Positions 1 to 12,300 of a stretch of DNA of 64,000 bases are shown here, piece by piece. Within the stretch, counting starts at the first letter, position 1, and each line of letters begins with the position of its first letter. The notes below the pieces were generated by a model, which saw only the letters and a program-made list of their open reading frames with translations, ran no database searches and was not told where the DNA came from. The position numbers were made by a program, and so were the translations under genes. Source of the DNA: Trileptium ribeirensis (lineage: Eukaryota > Nematoda > Enoplea > Enoplida > Thoracostomopsidae); the NCBI GenBank assembly GCA_030248225.1, contig JASANE010024847.1, positions 1 through 64,000 of the forward strand, written 5' to 3'.

Positions 1-1177
1 AAATAGAGAATTTTGCATTGTGTTATTTGTTGAAATAGAATCGTTTCGATTAAACCATTATAGCGTTTTTGGGTCGAAGAATTCAAATATAATATTTTTA
101 CCAATGATAAAGCCCTATGCCCTATGCAATGTAGTTACAAGAACAAAAATTGAGTGCATTCGTAATGCCACAGCCCAAGCTCCGCTCACAAATGTAGTTC
201 CACTACCGACTAGTTAATAGTCATACAATTACCTAGATATGATTTTGGAATGATGTGCTGGTTTGAAAAATATTGCAATTGTTATCTAAAACGGCTGAAA
301 ATATTGGAGAAAATGGTCTCTTGGTGTTTTAGAACAAACTGTTTGTTTCCGGTTGCCTGTTGGTGAAAATTTGTATATGATTTAAACAAATTAAAGTTTG
401 TCAACAAAGTTCGTATCTGATTAATTCTTATTAAACACTGTTTACAAGTATTTTATACACAACAAAATCACGTTGTACATACGGTAAATAGTATTGAAAT
501 TAAACATTTTATATAGATGGGATTGTGGTCGCCTAATCTGGACTACCACAGGTGAACACCCAACTACGCGACCGGCCCAGATACCCCTTGACCCGTAACT
601 CAATGCTCGATTAACCGAATGATCCAATTTTTGACTGATTCATTGATCCAGTTTCTGACTGATTAAATAAGTTCTGTTGAGTGAAGCAAACAAGTTTTAG
701 CCGACGACCAGGTTTCATTTCTGAACATCCTTGAGATAATATGGGATTCTGGTTGGAATGCTATGTACATTTTCCAAATTGCACAATATAAATGTCATGC
801 GAAAATGTGTAATTATATATACACAGGATCTTTATAGTGCACCGGTCTGTAGCGAAGCAAGTAACAATAATCAGTATATGCACATGTTTCCTCTATTAGG
901 ACAGCCTACTACTAGCGTGACGCTTAGTTTTTCGCGACCTGCTATAAATTGGTCTGACGTGATCTCGTGGCGTCGCAAACTTCCACATCATCGCAGCAAC
1001 CAACGATATATCATACAACACGGAAGGATAACTGCCGCAGTTATACTGAATATGAGATCTATTATTATGATTGCATAAATTTTCCCTTTACGATCACATT
1101 TAATAGACATCATTATGACCAGTGTATTTGATTTAATGTGCATCGGTTTTGTAAAAATCGTTCTTGCGTGTATAAAC
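1..1177 (+). other. Left edge, mostly unassigned
   Basis: A + strand open stretch from about 827 to 1075 (after ATATATACACAG) reads QDLYSAPVCSEASNNNQY and later RPAINWSDVISWRRKL. It looks somewhat coding-like but has no family and no good donor. Confidence 0.3.
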
Positions 1178-1309
1178 CTGAGGCGACAGAATGGTGTACT
1201 TGTATAGAAGGCACATGTTGTGTTGCTGCTCTGCTACTGAGAAGAAACTTTTCAACGTGATCTGAAGTGCAACGGGCCGCTCCACTTCCAACGTCTGTGG
1301 GTCTGTCAA
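1178..1309 (-). CDS. Putative second exon of the same unknown - strand gene
   Basis: 44 codons: LTDPQTLEVERPVALQITLK, then SFFSVAEQQHNMCLLYKYTI and LSPQ. It begins in phase 0 after CCTGTAAG and ends in phase 0 before GTTTAT, so it could join the piece at 2045-2236. Both splice sites are weak. There is no recognised domain. Confidence 0.2.
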
Positions 1310-2044
1310 CTTACAGGACATTTATTTAATGTATATATAACTGTGTTCAGACGACCGGTCATTCGCAGCCAGTTCATCTTCAGATCCTATACTCAATAGA
1401 ATCGAGTCGTAAGCTAACAAGTCTGATACAATTGGTCTATCATGATTGTTATATTTGCTCAATATTTTGCAGTTTCTTGATTATTGACTCACCGTCGTAT
1501 TCACGGCATTTCAGCAGTCACACGTTACTGAATCTCGTGTTGTAGCAGCGGGATTTTCTGGCTAGCTGCTGTTATATGTATGCAACAGTAATTAAGCTTC
1601 CCAATTTGTGGGCTAATCTTTAGGCTATAGCGTTTCGCACATGACTGTGGAAGGAGGTTACTTTGTGTCACGAACTAACAACATAAAAACTATGAGACGA
1701 GTTACTGTGTCAATGGTTTCCGGCGATCGCTGTGTTACTGTGCCGCTTGCCTTTGATACTTATATCAGTCTGGCTTTTGAAGACTTAAATATTATTGATG
1801 CGGCGACGCTGAACAAGAAAACAAATCCCCAAAACAATGCGGAAACAGGAGCGCTTCAAGTTACAGTCATGGAACGTCGGGTAGATGTAAATTATAGGTA
1901 GAGACGCAATTCTTGCTAAAGGACTTCTTTCTTGGACAATTTGGCCTTAAGATTTTCCCTTGGACTACAAACGACTTATTACTACTACAGTTTGAAGTGC
2001 ATAGATGTAGTTTTACTCCCAGTTGTGTGAGAAAACATGCTTAC

Positions 2045-2236
2045 CGGTGTTTCGTCGTATGATTGTGTCCAGGATGCCACGAGTGATTTGACGCTTGAGA
2101 CAATCCTTTTCCATTCCTTTAGCTCCACAGCGTTTACAGCCACAAATGCATCTAAAATTTCCTGTTCTTTTTTAGCGCTGACACGCATGAAATAATCAAA
2201 CATTTGCAATTTTTCTTTATACAAATTGTCTTTCAC
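2045..2236 (-). CDS. Putative exon of an unknown - strand gene
   Basis: About 64 codons with protein-like composition and helix-forming sequence: EKLQMFDYFMRVSAKKEQEI, then AVNAVELKEWKRIVSSVKSL and ASWTQSYDETP. It ends exactly in phase 0 at a consensus-like donor (CCG, then GTAAGC). The 5' boundary is unclear; no ATG or clear acceptor was chosen. It is not recognised as any family. It could be chance. Confidence 0.25.
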
Positions 2237-5200
2237 AACTCTTTTAACTTAACTTACAGATATACTTCAAGTCGGACGCATATTGCCTGGAGTGGTTTTA
2301 TGAGTCTGTGTATATTCAATGATCTCGGAGGAACGTTTATTAACGTGTGCTTGGTGGACATTATCAAATGACACAATCAGTGGGAAATGATTAGTTGGAC
2401 ATAATTGCCCGAAATACGGTGATTGAGCTCTCCGCTTGATATGAACAGAAGTTTGTCGCTATATGTTTTTTGTGCTTTAACCATTCAACTTTGCTAGATA
2501 TCTATTTTATGTCCCTTTCGCGTAGCGTCGAACTCTACTCCACTTAATGGGTTACGGCTGCAAAATTGACCGTTTTCATACTGGTCGGCAGGGCTTGCAG
2601 AGTTGCAGCTGCGGTTATTCCATCAAGTCTGATGTCAAATGTATAAATGGATAGCAAGAACCTATGGTGCTGTATCAATGCAGCCAGTTAGTACATGTTT
2701 GTCAAATCATTAGTAGTATATTGGCTTGAACAGATACAAACGAAACTAAGTTGTAAACGACTGCTGTTTTGGCTCACAAATTGCGGCCTCTGCCTAATTT
2801 CGCTTCTTGTTGTTAACTTTAGGGCTTATGTGTTACTCTGCTGTTGGCATGTATGGTTTCATCATATTTAACCTGCGCTATAATAGTAAAAATAGAAGTT
2901 GAATGAACATTTATTTTTAAGTCTCAATCGGCTCCAGTTGCATTTTTATATAATCGCCTTGTATCGATGCAAGGTTTGGCTCGTTTTGCAAAATGCTCGG
3001 CCCGGCACATTTGCCTAAAAAGTATATTCAAAGAAGCTCGTTAGCAAACTCGTGAACCCCGTCCCGTAGTCAGAATAATTTTGTGAGTTCACGAAGTAAT
3101 AATAGAACATTTTCTTATTAAGTACGCATGATAAATGGAGCATCACCAGTCGTGCTGAGCGTTTTTGAAATCTACCCTGGTGCCGAGGTGAGGGGCTGCC
3201 ACCACTTTTCGTCAAAAATAGGATTTTTCCCTTATGGCACTCGTAATTTTTCCTATGGCCCCTGCTTTGAGTCGCCCCAGTCCATAGTTTCGAGTAACGT
3301 ACTGTGCCCCTGAACTCCACACTCGGCTCATGCCTAAAGTGTGGAACAACATAATTTGTCGGCAAAGGTATTGGCGCCTGGACAATATGATATTACAATA
3401 TTTTTAAAATATATAATTAGTAGCTAGTCTCTTGGCCAAGGTTGTAAATTCTGAGTTTTGAATATGTAATTTGCAGAGATATGCATAGCTATATTATAAT
3501 TTATGGTTGAAATTGTGACTGGTTATGTTTTGCAAGGGCGTTTGCATCACTAAAAAGTTCTTTAGATTTCAATTTTCGTGAAAGCAAATAATTAAAAGTA
3601 TCGCGTAAAGACGCGTCATGAACAAATGGTTTGCACACAATGATTAGTGGTATACTATAGGTGAGATTCGAGTTAGCTTAGGCAATAATCGATCTAGCTA
3701 AGCCGAGCTTCGACGTACCGTCGAAACTTGCAATAGGCCTAAGCAACCCTGATTCGAGCCTAATCATTTGTTCGCCGAGCCGGGCCGGGTTTAAAAAAGG
3801 CTCGGCTCATTAGCATTGATTTAAAATGAACACTAGCAAGGGTGTAATCAGTAGGGAACAATTTGCAGTGTTGCTCGATGGAAGAAGAATGTTTCATAGC
3901 ATTAAATCTGCTGAAAACAAAGGGGAAGAAAATTTGACTTAGTTGTTAGACCAAAAGTCCACTATGTTTCTCGAAAATTCAAATATTGGACAGGATTATT
4001 GCAGCGCTGCTGTCAAGGGTGGAAAAACAACGGAGTCTAAACAAATATCTGCACCAACAGCCCAAAAACATCTTAGGTTCATTCCTGCACGAACGAGTTG
4101 AATCCATCTGTCAGCAAAAGTTCGGATGCTCCAGAAATCTGTGCTGCTGTTGCAATCATGCAAGATGCTACGAAGTTTTTCAAAAAACGCATGATGAAGG
4201 GATAAGTGCAATCCGTAATTAGTTGTGCCCTGGAGGGGTGTTATGTTATAATGCTAGAAAAAGGAATAACTTAGCGGAGTGGGGTCGATGACGGCTCTTA
4301 CCGACTTAGAATTAAACTTAGTCCAAAGCTCACATATATATAAGTTTAGGCTACGGCTAAGACTTAGCCTAAGTATGTCGAGAAAGCATAGCCTACATTT
4401 CAGTTACCCCTTTGACAACAATTTATTGAGCTGTAAAAATGACAAAACAGGGTTTATATAACTCTAACAGCAAAAAATCAACGCTATTCTAACAGCAAAA
4501 GATCAGTGTTAATTCCTGGAAGAACTGCGGTGTGTCGGGAATCAAACCCCGAAGTCGTCAATAGATAACCGAATCTGGTGGCAACGTACTGACATCCCTA
4601 CTATCAGGGGATCTGACACTTGCAAATTGCATTTTTACTGCTAGCAGGGACAACGGCGCGATTTCTTTGATTAATTTCAGCCTATTTCTGTGCTTGTGGC
4701 TTATCAGAATATTGTGCTTCTAAAATTATTTTGTACTTTCCCAGTAATTACTGCAGTAGCAACGTGGCCATTTAGATGGCCTCGACTGTCTAAAGACTTA
4801 GCTATAAGAGAGCTATGGGTGAATGCAAATTTATAAGCTTCGCGGTCCTCGCAGGCTACAAATCAATAAATATCAGTTCAACTATCCGGTTGTGATCACT
4901 CATAGACGAACATGAAACATAGTGAAACTTTTTCAAAACGGGCGAAACCGAACAGAGCCTAAAAATTGAGTTTCGTTCTCACATCTAGTAGATACTGACA
5001 AGTTGATTCTGATATATAATAAATATTTGCTTAAATAACGTAAAATATTAATTTAATAAAAATTATTTTTGCTCATTTTTGCATGTTTTCATTATAGTCG
5101 CACTTTGCAAGTAAGAACCAACCGAATTGTTTGTATTGTTAGCGGAATAAAATTAGAACATAACCGGGCATCGAACGAACCACATATTTCTGGTAACTAC

Positions 5201-7789
5201 CACCTTGTATAATATAATCAGTGCTTTGTGGGAACTATTGTAGCTTCTTCTCGAGTTTTCGTTTGCAACATTGAAACACAACTACTAAATCAAATTTTAT
5301 TTAACTTTATGCTTGTCCTAACTAACAATGCACGTCTCGTTCGCGTGTCGTGCCAGGCGAGTTATTTCTATTTTTGTTTTGGCCAAATAAAAGCTACAAT
5401 ATCTAGCTTTTGCAAATTATGCGTTATCGTAGTATTGATTTGTTTGATTCACGATAGCCAAGTCAGATATCATGATGAAATCCTTGTTTCTGTTTGTCAT
5501 TATCACGACCACTCCAAATTGATTGCATTTACATAGTTTCCTATCAATTCATCTTGTATATCATTTATACAATATATAAATATGCACAACTTTGAATTTA
5601 CATATTATATATATACATAATATTGTCTATGTCGAAACCAAACTTGTTGTCTTAGGCTTTTTTAAATTTATGTTGATATACCACGAGCAGTGCTTCATCA
5701 AGCTGCTGTACTATTATGTGTCACATATATACGAAGTGCAGGTTGCCTCACCCTGTCGACTGAACTGGGTGGCAGTATCAGTCGTGATAAAATATAAAAC
5801 TTTCCTCACTATTCGACAGCTGCAAATGAGTATTGGCTTTGCGAGACTAATTTTAAAACTTGTTAGTTTTCTACGGAGTTTCCTAACATTAACTAGCTGT
5901 ATCTCAATTCAAGGTGTGCGCAATCTCAGAGACCGTCGCTTCAGATGGTGAATTTAAATTCGTACGAACCCCAAATATTGCATCTTTGTCAAACTGTGCA
6001 GTATAATGTCAAATCCACAATTTCATTACGGTATTAGTGCTTCTAATACATCCAACTAGTGGATTACGGCGGTATTGGTTGATTGTAAAATTTTAGTTTC
6101 ATCTGGCCACAATGAAGGCCTGAAAAAGTCATCGTTATCCATGCTTCAACGTCAACCGTGGAATGATAAAGTATACAGAATTTTAACGGTATGCGCGCCG
6201 CTTATTTGATACTGTGAAATATGCTGCGCCGATTGTTTGTAGCCACGATTGGAGCCAATGTCTCGATATTGCTTTTATGCACGGCGTCAAGTGACGTTTG
6301 TACATTGTTGTCGCGATATATAGATAGAATTGCATAGTACAAGTATCCATTTCAAGGAAACGCTTTTTGTTTGATCTATCCGCGTAAATTCTAGACCCTA
6401 AATATGTATACTGCAGTTACGACCTAGAGATGGCACTGTTGTGTGAAGTAAATCTTTTATTTATAGGAGCGCTTTCCGGAACTGCAATTTGTCTGTAATA
6501 TTTCAGGTCTGTAACAATTGTCGAACACCGCTATATAAATAGTCAGTGATGTTTTGGTGTATACCGCTATAAAAATAATGGGCGCAACAAGCTAAACGAC
6601 TTGTATAAAAATCACAGCAAAAATTTTGCTTTCTCTTGAAAGTTTCAAAATCAGACATACCTTCAATACCGCGTAAATGGTGACGTATATTGATACGGTC
6701 CGTCGATACTACTCGCAGTCGCTTTGATCTTGTGCAAGGCGGAAATGCCATAATTTCGTACTACAATGGTCTGTGTACTGTTTTAGCTGTTTATATAGCC
6801 AGTAATACACAAATTGAAAGTGGAGAAATTTGGCAAATATATAAACTGTGTTTATCGGCGTGGAATACCGAAGTGATTAGGCTAATGAAACATTCGAAGT
6901 TAGTAATTTGCCGCCGTACATATATTAAAACAATACATCCCTTATCACATACTCTTAGGAGTCTCACAAAGTCTGCCAATAAAAACATAATTGGTCATTT
7001 ATACTGTTTAATCGAATATCTACTCACTCACACCAGTATGAACATGTACAGCGTAGTTGTCTTGTTCCATGTTTAGTTGTATTATGCCTTCGTTTGCTGT
7101 GTTAGTGTGTATTGTCATTTAAAGAAATAATCCGTTTCTAAAGCCAACATTCGAATAGACGAAAAGGGCAACGTTGCACAATTGATATTTAATTGCGGTC
7201 AGTTGGGCAGTTTATTTGCTGGACTGCTGTAGTTGGATGATATTTGGAATTGCATACTCAACGATCTTGATTCGAAAAAGTACTTGAGAGCAAACTTTAT
7301 GACTGACAGCTTGGTTTTGGTTTAATTCATTCTCAGTATCATATTTTTGTTTTCATTCTGTTGGAATCAGCGGTGCATACTAATTATAATCAGTTTACGC
7401 CATTTTTCGATGCAATAGCGTTTCAAGCTTGTTGATTTTGTGATGCAATAGTATATTATTGTATATTGGAGAAGTTATCTACAGTGCAAGTGCCCGTTTA
7501 TTTTTGGGTGTTTGTGTATTTCTAAAACTTTACGCGTTGGTTTTTGAGGCTGGAATTATTAAATTTGATCATTCCCATACAACATAATTCGGAGTATATT
7601 ACAGTACTATAAGCTTTGCTAACATAAATTGCCTCAAGCACCAGATGGCACCCTTGTAAACATTGGTGTAAAGTACTATATCCGCAAAGCAGTCAGAAAA
7701 AGAGGCCGTCGTATGCGTTTCAAATACCGTGATGCGCAACAGCAACTGGTGGCGAGGGAAGAAACCAATTTTTGGTGATTGCGCAGGCT
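2237..7789 (+). other. No gene recognised
   Basis: AT-rich sequence. ORFs up to 128 codons have no known motifs. Degenerate TTAGGC/GCCTAA-type words occur near 3.68-3.75 and 4.34-4.38 kb. Confidence 0.5.
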
Positions 7790-7942
7790 TTTGGCGATAA
7801 CATGATGTTCTTGAAAGGCGAAAACATAACATGATGTTCCTGATTGGCGAAAAGAAACATGATGTTGATGATAGGCGAAAAGATGACATGATGTTCCTAA
7901 TTGGCGAAAAGATAAGACAGTGTTCCTGATAGGCGAAAAGAT
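7790..7942. repeat. 29-bp minisatellite, left part
   Basis: About five imperfect 29-bp units (GATAACATGATGTTCCTGAT, then AGGCGAAAA). The array is interrupted at 7943 by the palindromic MITE and continues, same orientation, at 8725. Confidence 0.9.
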
Positions 7943-8724
7943 GGGTCTTTTCTTTTAGCCCCCCCAGCCCGAATTTGATCAATTTTGAAGATACAGAGCT
8001 GATTTTGGTATCAATAGATTCACCTCCATAAGACGGTTCAGAAAATACCCATTTTATCAACATCCCTAAAATTTTCTTTTCGATTTTTTGAGGTCCCAGT
8101 GGTCCCCCCTTGGGAACCCAAAATTTTTTCTTCGGAATATGGACACGTTGTGTACCATTCGAATCGGTTTGATGAGAGAAATCTAGTGGTGTGTATTTTA
8201 TTGAAATATACGCCACCGTTAGAAAGTTATGAGGGCTCAAGTAACCCTGAAGGATGGAAATAAAATACATGTCATGCCTTTCTCGATATACTAAGCCTAA
8301 GCCTTAGTCTTAGCCTAAGCTAAGGTCCCTATATGAGCCATGTACTAAGCCTAAGTCGTGGGGCTGCCCCCGAACCCCCACTCTAAGCTGTTCTTTTTTC
8401 TAACGTTATAACGTAGACCCTCAGGGTTACTTGGGTCTCTCATAACATTCTAAGGGTGGCGTAGATTTCAATAAAATATACACCAGTAGATTTTTCTCAT
8501 CAAACCGATTCGAATGGTACCCAACATGACCATATTCCGAAGAAAAAAATTTTGGGTTTCCAGGGGGGACCATCGGGACCTCAAAAAATCGAAAAAATTA
8601 GGGATGTTGGTAAAATGTGTATTTTCTGAAGCGCCTTATCGAGCTAAATCTATTGATACAAAATAAGCTCTGTATCTTCAAAATTGACCAAATTCGGGCT
8701 GGGGGGGGCTAAAAGAAAAGACCC
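7943..8724. mobile_element. Palindromic MITE (family A), 782 bp, inserted in the minisatellite
   Basis: The ends are GGGTCTTTTCTTTTAGCCCC and its complement. Inverted arms of about 290 bp carry AGCCCGAATTTG.TCAATTTT, CAAAATTTTTTTCTTCGGAA and GATTTTTTGAGGTCCC. A central spacer of about 200 bp (8.24-8.44 kb) has GCCTAAGCC-type words. An exact 8-bp duplication GAAAAGAT flanks it (7935-7942 and 8725-8732), and removing the element and one duplicate restores a continuous minisatellite unit. There is no coding capacity. Same family as 28075-28477. Confidence 0.95.
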
Positions 8725-9368
8725 GAAAAGATAACATGATGTTCTTGATAGGCGAAAAGATAACATGATGTTCCTGATAGGCGAAAAGATAACATGGTGT
8801 TCCTGATAGGCGAAAAGGTAACATGATGTTCCTGATAGGCGAAAAGATAACATGATATTCCTGATAGGCGAAAAGGTAACATGATGTTCCTGATAGGCGA
8901 AAAGATAACATGATTTTCCTGATAGGCGAAAACATAACACGATATTCCTGATAGGCGAAAAGATAACATGATATTCCTGATAGGCGAAAAGATAACATGA
9001 TGTTCCTAATAGGCGAAAAGATAACATGATGTTCCTGATAGGCGAAAAGATTACATGATGTTAGTGATAGGCGAAAAGATAACATGATGTTCCTAATAGG
9101 CGAAAAGATAACATGATGTTTCTGATAGGCGAAAGAATAACATGATGTTTCTGATAGGCGAAAAGATAACATGATGTTCCTGATAGGCGAAAAGGTAACA
9201 TGATGTTCCTGATGGGCGAAAAGATAACATGATGTTCCTGATAGGCGAAAAGATAACATGATGTTCCTGATAGGCGAAAAGATAACACGATGTTCCTGAT
9301 AAACGAAAAGGTAACATGATGTTCTTGATAAGCGAAAAGGTAGCATGATGTTCCTGATAGGCGAAAAC
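8725..9368. repeat. 29-bp minisatellite, right part, about 22 copies
   Basis: Head-to-tail 29-bp units GATAACATGATGTTCCTGAT plus AGGCGAAAA. Each contains AACATGATGTT, an 11-nt palindrome around a central G. Three units make 29 codons, which produces overlapping repetitive ORFs in all three - strand frames; these are not genes. Confidence 0.95.
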
Positions 9369-12300
9369 TTATAGCTTTGTCATCGAGGTATATCGCCGGC
9401 ACCCTTTTATGAGTGATAATATAGGTGCTTGCGCACTATCTGTCAGTTGGTTGTTTCCGAGTTTAATGTTTCTTCTTGGCGTTAGTCTCATGGATAAAAA
9501 CATTGTTATCTTATGTCATTGGACGGTATTAACATTGCCAGTTGTGATTACGAACAAATATTGCAGCCTATAACTATGATTTATTGTAACAATCTCGGCT
9601 TCTTACAAGACATTATTTGATTTTGAGATTCGACGCACATGTTCACACATTAATTAAGTTTTTTCAACTATACGTACCGTTATCATTTTTTTCTTTAAGT
9701 ATGGATTACAACATTTGCTTTCCCATTGTTATATTTAACTTTTAAGCTGTAGTTATGGTTTGTATTCAGCTTATAAGCTTAAGCCTTTTAGTGCCCGTAA
9801 GGAGCTGCTATCTTACAAAAAATGCTCACTATATCTAGAATTTCCTAAAAAAGCTGGGCAGCAATTGCTTAGATTTTGTTTGCTTTTGACAGGACGCAAG
9901 ATTTTGCGTGCTTCTGTTGGAGAACTAAGATGATATCTTGCAATTTATAATCCTACCGGTGATTAACGCCAAAGAAAGAAGGTTGTCCCTATCTCGATTT
10001 TAGCGCACGTAATTAAATTTAGGAATGTCGATTTAGAGCCCTGCAGATTTTCCATAATTTTCGATTTGCTATATATTTTAGCACCTGTGTTGAGGTTTTG
10101 TTGTTCAGTTTTAAGGAATTTGGATAAATTTGTGCAATGCATTCATTGTATATTATTGCTATAATATTAATGTATCTATGTTTATACGAGTCTTAACTTC
10201 TATTCATTTGACAAAGCCAAGGGTTCGAAGTGCAGAATGTTGCTTTTAGAGAATCAAATATTATGTGGTGTGTATCTATCTGAAAGATAGATACACACCA
10301 CATAATATATATTTGATTACGTCTATAATACAGTAACGGATTAGTGGATACGTCAACTTGTTTTAATGATTTATACCATCATCAAATGGCATTATGTTTG
10401 TGTACGCCATTGTATTATTGTATCCTAATCCAGTATTGTACGTAATTATACGGCAGTTCCCCACAGCCAGGGGTTTCACCTGCGTGGAATTAAACTAGCT
10501 TTGTAAACAATAAGCATGCCTAACACTGGTGTTATTCCGGTCCTTGGCACTAATACAGTACATGTACATGCATTGAACATAAGACAAGCATGTTCGTATT
10601 ACAGAACAAACTGCGCTGAACAACGTATTCGTACATAAGCTAAATTCCTACATATACATATAAGTTAAATTGGCACCAGTTCATTATGAAACGTATACTC
10701 TGTTTTCGCCTTTCGTCAGACAATACATCAGACCTGTGCCTGATACAACTATTTCAATTCAATCCTTGAGCGCGTGGGTATCGGGTTACCTGAGAGTTGC
10801 GGGATACCCGCGGGTAGTGTGTACCCGTACTACGCACAATCCCGCATGATCAGCAGTCAGTGCTATTGATCAAATGACTGGGTTGTTACTGTTAGTTAGC
10901 GGGATGAAAAGACGTATAGTCGTCCCGTTTACTAAGCCATGTTCTGAAAACTTGGTGGATCTATTGCGCCCGCTGCCGAAATTATATACTTGGTGACTTC
11001 CTTTAGTGACCGCTTCGTGGTTCCGTTAGTATATTAAGCAGTGGCCACTATAACCAAAATCGTTTCATCAAGCGATTTTCAAAAGAGTGGATGGTTTGTC
11101 CTCTTTAATGCGATGTGCGCCGTCTAAAAGGCTGTTATGTGTATACTTCCAAAAAATAAGCCATTTATTGTATCGGCGCTCTGACCAACTTCACAATACA
11201 TTTAAGCGGGAAACGTTTCGTTTAAGTTAGCGGGTTGTGCGGTAGTGGTTGAGTGATCAAGGGTTACTTTCTTCGCGATCTAGCCTGGGTGGGGGATGCC
11301 AGTGACGTGGAATTCACTTTTACGAAACTACATGCAAGAAAATAAATTAATGTCAATAATGATAAACTTCCAAAGCCTCAAAATAAGGTTACAATTTTCG
11401 GGTTTCCGGGCCATAAAAATTATCTGAGCGTGCGGGTACGGTCCTAGTAACGGTTTATAAGCCTCCGGTTATTTTCGGGGGTGCACAGCGGACTCAAAAA
11501 TTTCTGCTCGAGCACATCTCTGTTATGGATTATTGATTATGTTACATTCTATTGCCAATATGATTTTGGGAACACAATGCGCGCTCAACTGCCAAAGTGT
11601 CTTCTCACCATTGGAAAATCGGTCACGGAAAATATCTCGGTTGCGGTCGTCCATATTAAACGCGCAAACCGGAGGATTTATAGTGCAGTATCTCGCTAAA
11701 ATGGTATTACAAATTTTACCTATATTTTACATTACAAACGCATTAAACAAAATCTCAGTCATCCCAAAATTAGCTATTGTACATCTTTGAAATGTTAATG
11801 ATATCTGAACATATACCACTCTTTGCAAATCCCTCGGAGATACCTGTGTGCCTGTGTATCCCCTAACTGACATAAAAGATAAGAGGTGTTTTTTGTAGCT
11901 AATTCAGGTCGATCCGTTACGATTAGTTTCACATACTAGTCTTACAAAGTTATAAATATACTTATTTTTAAATAAACCCTTGAAGTAGATGTGTTTTCAG
12001 GTTGTTCAACTTGTTAATTGTTGATTGTTGGATAGTTTGTAAGCATGCGTGCTTGGTGTACTCAGTTCTTGTTAAAACGTTTTGCTTCGCATTTATCCAT
12101 CACAGTTGGGTTCGGAAGTGTAGTAAAGTGGACAGTACACATGAATCCTGCAGCCGTACTCATGTGCTATATAATAGGCGCTAGCGAATATATTTACATA
12201 GGTTACTGCTTGAAATGATGAGATTCTTTTGTTATTTTGCACAGGCTGTACTCGCGTCTACCAATATTAATGGTGTACAGTTTAAAATTACATGCGCAAC

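Noticed and set aside
8650..9402. Overlapping repetitive ORFs of 74-222 codons on the - strand
   Set aside because: They are the 29-bp minisatellite read in three frames; three units equal 29 codons.
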